Part shown: in pieces, positions 1-8,102 of the stretch | Numbering within the stretch: the stretch's first letter is position 1 | Layout: every line of letters starts with the position of its first letter | Source: Artemisia argyi | Lineage: Eukaryota > Streptophyta > Magnoliopsida > Asterales > Asteraceae | Direction: 5' to 3' | DNA: 64,000 bases | Assembly: GCA_030686995.1 (NCBI GenBank) | Contig: CM060706.1 | Coordinates: 138,409,005 to 138,473,004, forward strand | The notes under the pieces: generated by a model | What the model saw: the letters and a program-made list of their open reading frames with translations, nothing else | The model's database searches: none | Told to the model about the DNA's origin: nothing | Position numbers and translations under genes: made by a program

Positions 1-664
1 AGTTGTGCGAGCCAAAGGAAACCCTAGAAACCTTAGCACCTTAGTTCAGCCCTCCCCCGACCTAGGTAACCTTTAATTTGCATCCAATTAGTCTTAGAAT
101 AGGTTTATATGCTTAGTACATGCTTTAGATAGTTTCTAGATTGCCATGCATGCATGTTTACTCTCGTTACCCTAGTTTTAGGTCGAATTGCATGTTTACG
201 TGTTATAGAGCTTTCCTACATGATATAACTTGCTTTATGTGACTTATTTGAACTTACATGAGTTAGATTTAAGCTTAGCAACTAGATTGCCATGCTAGAA
301 TTAGAATTATATGCATTTAGGACTAGTTTTGCAAATTATTATATGCATAGGGGTATATATTGTAAATTCCTGAAACTATAAAGTCTAGGGACTGTTTTTG
401 ACATTTCCTAGAAGATATTAGTGTAAGGACTAAGTTTGCAATATATTAAACCTTAAAATAAACTAATAAAACAAATATAAAACTAAAAGGACTAAAACTG
501 CAAATAGTATAAACATAAGGGTAAAAAGGGTAAATAATAGAAGTTAGTATAACTTAGGAACTATATGTGCTATTTCTTTAAATATGATAGTTTAGGGACT
601 AAATATGCAATAGTTAGAAAGTTATATGCCTATTTGTTATAAGTTTATAAGTTTGGGTTAGAAA

Positions 665-669
<5 letters not shown>

Positions 670-698
<29 letters not shown>
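670..698. repeat. (TA)n microsatellite in Ty3-A LTR
   Basis: A run of alternating T and A sits in the LTR. The matching place in the 3' LTR copy (about 31792-31803) is exactly where that copy is broken, so the run probably mediated the deletion. Confidence 0.9.
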
Positions 699-702
<4 letters not shown>

Positions 703-741
703 GGACTATTTTCATAAAATATAAAAACCTATTTAAGTTAG

Positions 742-1072
742 AAGCATAACACAATACTAGAGAGCTTCATGCGAGGAGTACTATGTAGATATTTCGTTTT
801 GACGAGTTTGTTGGGTTTACAAATTAAAGTGCCCTGACTCCTCGAACGATTATTGCATATACTTCTGAGATATGATGGCCTGAACGGTGTTATGTTATAA
901 CTAAACCCTAATAACAACATAACTCATTAATAGGGAACTTTGTGTGAGGAGTATTAACTTCTAGATTATGATGGCCTGAACGGTATTATGGTGATCACAT
1001 AATACAATAGTAGGGAGCTTCATGTGAGGAGTCATATACTTCTGAATTACAATGACCCGAACAGTGTTATGT
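742..1072 (+). repeat. Threefold tandem repeat in Ty3-A LTR
   Basis: Three diverged units each run from a CATAACAC/CATAATAC-like start, through a GAGGAGT and a TGATGGCCTGAACGG core, to a GTGTTATG/GTATTATG end. Unit 1 is 745-894, unit 2 about 918-990, unit 3 about 997-1071. The start and end octamers of unit 1 (745-752 and 887-894) are exact inverted repeats, so a unit can fold back. The same array is present at 31851-32180 in the other LTR. Confidence 0.8.
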
Positions 1073-2018
1073 TATATATATAAAAACCTAAATAGTAATT
1101 AGTTAAGAAAACCTAGACTCAGACTTGACATACGCACACCCACACTACCCCAGGATACGTGAGTAAGTTGTCTAAACCCCCTACTTAAACTAGCTAGAGA
1201 CTCAGGTGAGTTTTCATAGCCTCACACCCTTTTAAATGCTTTTTAAATGTTTTACAAACCCTGTGAGGGGGATACATGCTTTAAAACCAAATACAAGTCT
1301 TTGCTTTGGATATTGCACGAGTAAACTAACAGCCATCATTACATAACCCAAAATTCATGAATCTAATCGTTTGGAAGGTTTTATCCAAACGAATGCGAAT
1401 ATAGTTGATAGATCTATTGGAGTTTGACAACTCCCGTTGGTATTAACACCCCACTAAGTGGTACCAATAAGTACTATATTTGAACCCACTGAAGGTTTAG
1501 CTTTGGCAAGTTATCCTTCCCATCCCCTCATGGTTTGGTCTGCAGACCCCATGACCCGGATCGTTAACGTGTGGTTCATGAGCTTAGTGCAATATACCTT
1601 ATTTCAAAAACTAACCCTTTTCCACACATAGAGTTTAAGCTGAACTCTGTGGAACTTGTATTTACTCTTTACTTTTTAAACCTATGACTCTCACTCAACA
1701 TACGTGTTGACTTTTAAGCATGTTATCTTAGGTAATTAGGCACTATAGGAACCCTGGCACGGAGAACCACTGGACATGAGGACGTCCAGAATAGTTATCA
1801 TTCATCAATTTTGTGTCATAAAATGTTTCTTAGGGACCTATCTTTTGGTAAAAGTATATCTTTTGCTGTAAAAACTCTGATGAATAAATGAATGATAACA
1901 ACATTTTTCAAAAATGTTTCTTTTCGAGTCATTTTCTATTATCTTGTCTTTGTTTCCATGAGTAATGCCCCAAACACTTTATCCGTTGCGATCAGTGAAA
2001 AATGGGGGTGTTACAAAT

Positions 2019-2031
2019 TGGCATCAGAGCC
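2019..2031 (+). other. Ty3-A primer-binding site
   Basis: TGGCATCAGAGCC lies three bases after the LTR end. It equals the complement of the plant initiator-Met tRNA 3' end except for C instead of T at the fourth base. Minus-strand DNA synthesis would start here. It fixes the LTR/internal boundary and the plus orientation. Confidence 0.85.
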
Positions 2032-2103
2032 TTGGTTATAGAGAACAAAAGGTTTTTCCTAAAACTATAACTACTTTTTCAAAAAGGTCCTCCGTGCCAG
2101 AAG

Positions 2104-2360
2104 AATTCCCAACTACCTCTAGGTTAGAATCCCCAACTGCCTTTAGTTTAGAATCCCAACTGCCTTTAGGTTTGAATCCCCAACTGCCTTTAGTTTAGAA
2201 TCCCAACTGCCTTTAGTTTAGAATCCCCAACTGCCTTTAGGATAGAATCCCTAACTTGCCTTAGACTAACTTGCCTTTAGATTAGAACCCCCGAATTGCC
2301 TTTAGGATTAGATATCTCACTATTGCCCTTAGGATAGAATTCCCACTATTAGAATTGCCT
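2104..2360 (+). repeat. Degenerate minisatellite in Ty3-A leader
   Basis: About ten copies of a roughly 26-base unit with the core CCCCAACTGCCTTTAG plus TTTAGAAT, decaying towards the right. Two further diverged units occur near 3240-3280. It lies between the primer site and the accessory ORF. The 77-codon frame across its left part (1965-2198) has no other support. Confidence 0.85.
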
Positions 2361-2421
2361 TTAAAATGCTTATTTAGGTTAGAATTATTCTAAGAGATTC
2401 CTTCGGGAATTACAGTTAGAT

Positions 2422-3135
2422 ATGTCATCCTTTAACAATCCTATCATCGTGTTGGATACCGATGAGGCGGATTCTTCATCCGATGGTGATGAGTATGCTC
2501 CGGCTACTCCTACTCACTCATTTACTGGTTCTAATTCTCTGGAAGAATTAGTCCAGAATATCTTAACTAACTTTGGATTAGAACTTTCCCCGAATGAGCC
2601 CTATATGCAAGCATATAATGGGTATATGCAAGCATATGGTGGAAATATTCCTACTTTACCTACTATAACCCCTACCCCACCTAAACCCCACTATACTAGT
2701 CAAGATCGTTATGTTCCCGAAATAGATTCACCTCTCCTTAATAAAATACGTTTTATACCACCATCACCTCCCCCTAGGTTCCATATAGGTAGTAGTTCGT
2801 ATAAAACACCCTTAGAAAGGCATGATGAACAAATAGATGAAATACTTAGTCATCTAGATAAACTTTCTTTAGAAAGAATGGAGGAAGTAGAAATTAGGAT
2901 TAGGGAATTAGGAATTGGTAGAAATAGCTTAGAAAATGAACTAGAGAAAACTCGCAATCAAGTCTTTAGGTTACAAACAAAGTATGAAGGACACTCTGAC
3001 GAAGTAAGGACCGTACATGTTAGACTTTCCACCATCGAAATGATTATCGAGGATCTTAGGGATAATCATAGGTCTAACATAGACGAACTCTTGGAGGCTA
3101 TTCAAGATCTCAAGAGTAACCTAGAACAAAAATAA
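2422..3135 (+). CDS. Accessory ORF of Ty3-A: acidic/SIM-like N-terminus, proline-rich middle, C-terminal coiled coil
   Basis: An intact 237-codon frame between primer site and gag, in an element whose gag and pol are riddled with stops. Residues 8-11 are IIVL, followed by an acidic, serine-rich stretch (LDTDEADSSSDGDE), which fits a SUMO-interacting motif. Residues 61-74 are a tandem heptad pair (YMQAYNG, YMQAYGG). Residues 78-122 are proline-rich (PTPPKP, PPSPPPRF). Residues about 131-236 are highly charged with heptad-like leucines and isoleucines, as in a long coiled coil. I see no signal peptide, membrane segment, zinc knuckle or protease motif, and it is not the gag, which starts separately at 3520. 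The start at 2422 is the first ATG after the leader repeats. I do not recognise a family. A role in host interaction, or multimerisation of an element protein, is inference. Confidence 0.7.
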   Translation: MSSFNNPIIVLDTDEADSSSDGDEYAPATPTHSFTGSNSLEELVQNILTNFGLELSPNEPYMQAYNGYMQAYGGNIPTLPTITPTPPKPHYTSQDRYVPEIDSPLLNKIRFIPPSPPPRFHIGSSSYKTPLERHDEQIDEILSHLDKLSLERMEEVEIRIRELGIGRNSLENELEKTRNQVFRLQTKYEGHSDEVRTVHVRLSTIEMIIEDLRDNHRSNIDELLEAIQDLKSNLEQK

Positions 3136-3519
3136 GGTTATAGGTTTAGATAACATAGGTAGATAACTTAGTAAACAGGTACTTGCTAGGTTTTTATAAA
3201 GAAAAAAAAGTTTTTCATAAAACTCGTATCCCGTATTAGGATTCCCCAATTGCCTTAGAACACACTAGATTGCCTTAGGAACTTAAAAACTAAAACGACT
3301 AGGAAAAATTAAAACAAGTAGACATACCTAGGAATAGTAAAAACTTAGGATCACTTAGAAACACTATGCCTTTAGACGGAGGGGGAAACTATTTTCGGTG
3401 AACCACAACGATTCTTGCTAGGAACTTGTTCTTTTTAAACCCATCCGGTATCAGAAGAGTGCTTTCAGCACTTAAAACATAAACTATAACAAAAATTCTT
3501 ACCATATCTTACCTTTAGA
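3136..3519 (+). other. Ty3-A spacer between accessory ORF and gag
   Basis: About 380 bases without a reading frame. It holds two late copies of the leader repeat (TTCCCCAATTGCCTTAG and relatives, 3240-3280) and is otherwise A-rich. No promoter or terminator signal stands out. Confidence 0.6.
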
Positions 3520-4053
3520 ATGGCACATACAAGAACTACTCCACCTATCATTCCTACTACTCCCGCTATGATTCAGGAAGATATCCAACGACGAGTGACT
3601 GACAGTGTAACTGCAGCACTAGGAGCTAGGGATGCAAATATGGCTAGAAACCCTGAAATCCCTATAGTGAAGAAGAGTAACTACAATGAATTTATAAGCT
3701 GTCAGCCCTTCAATTTCAAGGGGACAGAAGGGGCCATAGGTTAATTCATTGGTTTGAGAGATGTGAATCGGTATTTTCTCGAAGTAATTGTACATAGGAT
3801 TGTAGGGTTAAGTTTGCAACGGGAACGCTTACCGAGGAAGCGTTATCTTGGTGGAACTCATATGCCCAACCAATAGGAATAGAAGAGGCATATAAGTTAT
3901 CTTGGGTTGAATTTAAGAAACTTATGATTAAGAAATACTACCCTCGGACAGAAGTCAAGAAAATGGAGGATGAATTTTATAACTTGACTGTGAAGGGGAA
4001 CGGTGTTAAAACTTATATTAGGAGATTCCAAGAGTTGGCTACTTTGTGCCCTA
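3520..4053 (+). pseudogene. gag: Ty3-A gag, N-terminal part (broken)
   Basis: Capsid-region gag of a Ty3 element. The first 74 codons (3520-3744) read MAHTRTTPP... to FNFKGTEGAIG and stop. The frame then continues one base over as LIHWFERCESVF, so one base was lost near 3740. A nonsense codon follows around 3792, then the usual gag blocks LTEEALSWWNSYA and VKTYIRRFQELATLCP. At 4054 the LTR of Ty3-B cuts in. The rest of the capsid region is missing: on the far side of Ty3-B, gag resumes only at the zinc knuckle (24899). The visible 85-codon frame 3924-4181 is gag running into the inserted LTR. Confidence 0.85.
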
Positions 4054-6579
4054 TGTCACACCCCGCCACGGCGGAAACGCGCGGGTGTAACTTCATGGAT
4101 ATCATCACAACACCTGGTGTCTACATAGAGAACAACTACATGCACCTAAATAGAGCAATGTACCAACACACAGTGTTGTAACAATACCCCAAAATAAATA
4201 ACCAAAACAATAATCCAAAAGGTATCTTCAATAGATACGAAAATAACAAACAATAAACATAAATGTATCAAAACCAAATCCAAATCAAGTCAAATCCCAA
4301 AACATAAGTAAGGTCTCCATATGTAACTAAGTCTCGCCTAATTGCTGCCCTCAACTTTAGCCTTAGAATGCTCACCTGAAAATGATGCTTAAAATGTCAA
4401 CATTACATTGGTGAGATTCATAGGTTTAGACACACTTACACTCACAAGGCAACCAGTTTACTGTGATCATAAAACATAGCTGGACAAATAAATTTTAGTT
4501 ATCATATAGCTACATATATTTGCTAGTCAATAATCACACACAAAGGCAACAACACACATAAGGCAACACCAGGACGGCTCGTGTCCTCCGATCCCACAAT
4601 GATTACAACAGGACGGCTCGTGTCCTCCGACCCCACAATGATTACAACAGGATGGCTCGTGTCCTCCGACCCCAATAAACCACAATTTGGTCGCATGCGC
4701 GAGCAACAGGATAAGCATCCTCCTAATTGGAACACATATATATCCACACAAGCAAATAATCACACATAGCATGCATACGATAACATTATAAGTCCAAGCT
4801 CTTTTGACACACACATAATCACAGTTGCTTAAACAATTTAAGACAAGCATCATTCCCATCCCAAGTTTAAAACAAAGTAAAAATATGGGACTATGAACTC
4901 ACCTTAAACTCCGCAGCTTCCACAAAAACAACTCACAATCTATAGCACACAAAAATAATCCACATTACACAAGGTCAAGGCTAAAAGCTACAACCCATGT
5001 AATATACATATGATGGATCTATAAGACTCATATGACCCACCATGGATCTCCTAGACACCATACTAACCACCACCATAACTTAATACTCACTAAATCCCTT
5101 GCACTCTTAAAATCAGAAAACGCAGAATTTTTGGGTACATTCACCCACATGAAATCATGACAAATAAAGCTCAACAACTCACACCAATAATTTACCATGG
5201 TCTCTCATAAGCATACAAGCTAATCCCAGAAGGCCATGGACCAATAACACACACAAGTACTCAAAAGAAAATCAAACTTGTCAACTACTCAAATTCGGAT
5301 CTAAACGCAATCCAAAAAGTTTTGATTAACATAAAATACTTCCACAAGTTTTTATCGCGAATCCTTTTCGTGGTAGTCTATTATAACCTAATACTTAACT
5401 ATTCCAGAAGGCCTAGTCAAAATACCACTTTTACAACCACAAAACACCCTCAAACTTTTACCCAAAATCTGTCCCGGTTTGACAGCTTTGACACCTTAAC
5501 AAAGAAAAATCAAAATACCAACTTCCCGACCTTGAAATCAATCGTGGCTGGACTTTTTGGAAAGCTCTTTCATTAAAATTCAATTTAGACCAAAAATTCG
5601 TGACTTAACTCTTCACCATCTGTTATTTACACTCACATCTTTACAGCTATAATTTTCTGTCCAAACCCTAACACATAATCTAACGCATTTTACACTCAAT
5701 TCCCTTAACCAATAACCATATTATTAACAACTAATGATGCTAACATGTTTTACTCCATTAATTTACAGAAGTGTATAAACCCTAGATTCCATCATATTAA
5801 ATATTACATGAATCTTAACAATAATTAGTTAATTACATGAAAACTAGTATTAAAAATATACTTTGATCGTGGTTTTAGCTTCAAAAACAAAACCCTAAAT
5901 TTTTCTCTTGTTGCTCTCCCCTTGTTCGACCGTACACTCCAAAAAGAAGGGTTAGGGAGTTTGAATTTTGTATTTATAATTATATTGGATAACCCTTAAG
6001 GCTTAGAGTTGTATTTGGTATCAAATTTGGTTTCCTTTTTCCCCCTAATCCATATATTCGGCCGCTCCTATACATATATATTTATTTTTTATTTTTTTTA
6101 TTAAATTTATTTGTTACACTCAAAAGCTCATACTTTTCATATTTTATGTATTCCCATAACAAAACATAACGTCTTTCGCGATAAACCTTAATTTTACGAC
6201 AAACCGGAAAATATTCATTTTCAAAATAAAGTTTCCAAAAATAGATATTCACACACTCCATAAACATTTCTCACAAAAACAACATTCCCGTAACTTACTA
6301 ACGCTCAATTACTTGAACGAAGACTCGTTACACAAAACCTCAAAACACCAAATATACACATGCCATTTCTACACCACATGAGTGATCAAAATAAACTTTT
6401 CCAAAATCAACATCACCAAAAATCACAATGACAACCACCACGCGAAGGGATTTAGTACTAACTCAAATACTAATCACCCTATAACACACATATACCCATA
6501 TATCTACTCAAACCACACCAAAAGTTTGATAACTCAAAACTAAAGATCTAACTACCGTGTTAAAATCACGGTTGTTACA
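4054..6579 (-). repeat. Ty3-B 3' LTR
   Basis: 2526 bases, complete. It begins TGTCACACC on the plus strand (the LTR end) and finishes GTTGTTACA at 6579 (the LTR start). It matches 22547-24898 closely and Ty3-C's LTRs more distantly. It contains three tandem copies of a 39-base unit at 4571-4675 (core GGACGGCTCGTGTCCTCCGA). On the minus strand there is a donor-like AAG/GTGAGT (intron side from 4902) and an acceptor-like TTTTCAG/GT (intron side to 4376), with a TATA-like TATAAATAC near 5969-5977. No genes are inside. Confidence 0.92.
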
Positions 6580-6597
6580 TCATCCCCCACTTAGGGA
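6580..6597 (-). other. Ty3-B polypurine tract
   Basis: On the minus strand TCCCTAAGTGGGGGATGA abuts the 3' LTR start. This is where plus-strand synthesis would begin. The same tract stands before Ty3-C's 3' LTR (51480-51494), confirming family membership. Confidence 0.8.
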
Positions 6598-6638
6598 AAG
6601 CTCGTCCCGAGATTTAACAGCCCGTATCATCAGACTTC

Positions 6639-7356
6639 TCAGCAAAACAACTTAGGATACTTAACTCTCATTTGATCCTCACAAGAAAACTCAGGACCAC
6701 GCTTAGAATTCCATCGTACCTTTACCAATGCAATCTTACTATGCTTCATACTCTTAACTTCTCGGTCCATAATCTCAATAGGTTCCTCCACAAAGTGAAG
6801 TGTTCTATCAACCTTAATCTCATCTAGTGGCACATGTAAACTAGCATCCGCCAAACACTTCTTCAAATTAGACACATGAAACGTATCATGCACACCACTT
6901 AATTCCTCAGGCAATCTCAAACGATATGCCACAAGTCCAATCCTCTCCGTAATCTCAAATGGCCCAACATATCTAGGTGCCAACTTGCCTTTCTTACCAA
7001 AACGCACAACACCCTTCCATGGTGACACCTTCAACATCATCCCTAACACTAAACTCCAAGGGTTTGCGACGATTATCCGCATAACTCTTTTGACGATCTC
7101 TCGCAGCCTTAAGTATTTCTTTAATCCGAAAGACCATATCTGTAGTCTCTTGTACTAATTCAGGTCCAATTAACTGACTCATCCCAACCTCTGCCCATAA
7201 CACCGGTGATCTACACTTCCTTCCGTACAACATCTCAAACGGTGCACATCTAATGCTTGAATGATAGTTGTTATTATAGGAAAACTCAGCCAAAGGCAAA
7301 TGAGTATCCCAACTTCCTCCAAAATCAATAGCACAAGCACGAAGCAAATCCTCCAA
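6639..7356 (-). pseudogene. pol: Ty3-B integrase C-terminal half and chromodomain-like tail
   Basis: Reading right to left, the frame from 7356 holds the post-core integrase block ([29 protein letters not shown]). Near 7050 a one-base slip moves it into the frame starting at 7082, with [19 protein letters not shown] and VGPFEI, the GPY/F-type module. The last 60 residues (PLDEIKVDRTLHF to VRWNSKRGPEF and QMRVKYPKLF) look like the chromodomain-type tail of chromovirus integrases, which in that family targets chromatin. The protein ends at 6639, just before the purine tract. Broken by the frameshift and upstream stops. Confidence 0.85.
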
Positions 7357-8097
7357 TGTCTAAATCGTTCACTCACTTTGCCCATCGATCTGTGGATGAT
7401 AAGCAGTACTCATATCTAACTGTGTATTCAAAGCCTTTTGCAACGACTGTCAGAACCGCGAAGTGAATCTACTATCCCGATCTGAAATGATAGACACAGG
7501 CACACCATGCCTTGCCACAATCTCATTTATATAGATCCTTGCCAACTTCTCCAACTTGTAATCCTCACGAATGGCCAGAAAATGTGCAGACTTCGTCAAT
7601 CTATCCACAATGACCCATATCATGTCATGTCCATTACTTATGCGAGGCAATTTAGTAATGAAATCCATAGTTACATTATCCCACTTCCACTCAGGAATTG
7701 GCGGCTGCTGCAACAATCCAGAGGGTTTCTGATGTTCAGCCTTAACCTTCAAACAAGTTAAACATCGACTAACATACTCAGCTATCTCCCTCTTCATTCT
7801 CGGCCACCAATAAGCATCTCTAAGATCATAGTACATCTTATCAGACCCTGGATGAATCGAGTATCTCTTCTTATGAGCCTCATCCATAATCACCTTTCTC
7901 ACATCTCCCACTAGTGGAACATTATTCGATCTAAGAAATATAGTCCACCATCTTCCTTTCTTTCCATCTACTGATCTAAACTACGCAACATTTCAGCCAC
8001 AAGGTTCTCATCCTTGAGAGCCTCCTCTTGTGCTGCCAATATCTTACTCTTAATTCCTGACTGCAATGTTATGCTCATAGCTCGCACACGTCTTGGC
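7357..8097 (-). pseudogene. pol: Ty3-B integrase zinc finger and catalytic core
   Basis: Open frame 7450-7911 shows the His/Cys zinc module ([13 protein letters not shown] ... [12 protein letters not shown]) and the core with the first two acidic residues ([15 protein letters not shown]). The third acidic residue follows past several stops in the same frame (STAYHPQIDGQSE near 7385-7420). It would cut and join the cDNA to the target. The N-terminal linker up to 8097 is interrupted by Ty3-D at 8103. Stops after TSRF and around 7360-7385 look like Trp, Arg and Gln codons changed to stops. Confidence 0.87.
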
Positions 8098-8102
8098 TTA
8101 AT
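8098..8102. repeat. Target-site duplication of Ty3-D, left copy (TTAAT)
   Basis: TTAAT precedes TGTAACACC at 8103 and recurs directly after the element at 18272-18276. This proves that Ty3-D inserted as a unit into Ty3-B. Confidence 0.93.

Larger units (their letters stand above)
1..2015 (+). repeat. Ty3-A 5' LTR (left end outside window)
   Basis: Positions 699-2015 match the second copy at 31805-33121 almost base for base, and both end in TGTTACA. The primer site follows directly. No TG start is visible, so the LTR begins upstream of the window. Internal structure: degenerate GGACTAAA/TGCAAAT-type repeats (about 318-640), a TA run (670-698), and a threefold tandem repeat (742-1072). A splice-donor-like CAG/GTGAGT lies at 1205/1206 and an acceptor-like CTTAG/GT at 1731/1732. 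No gene is seen in it; a short minus-strand frame at 738-920 is chance. Confidence 0.9.
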
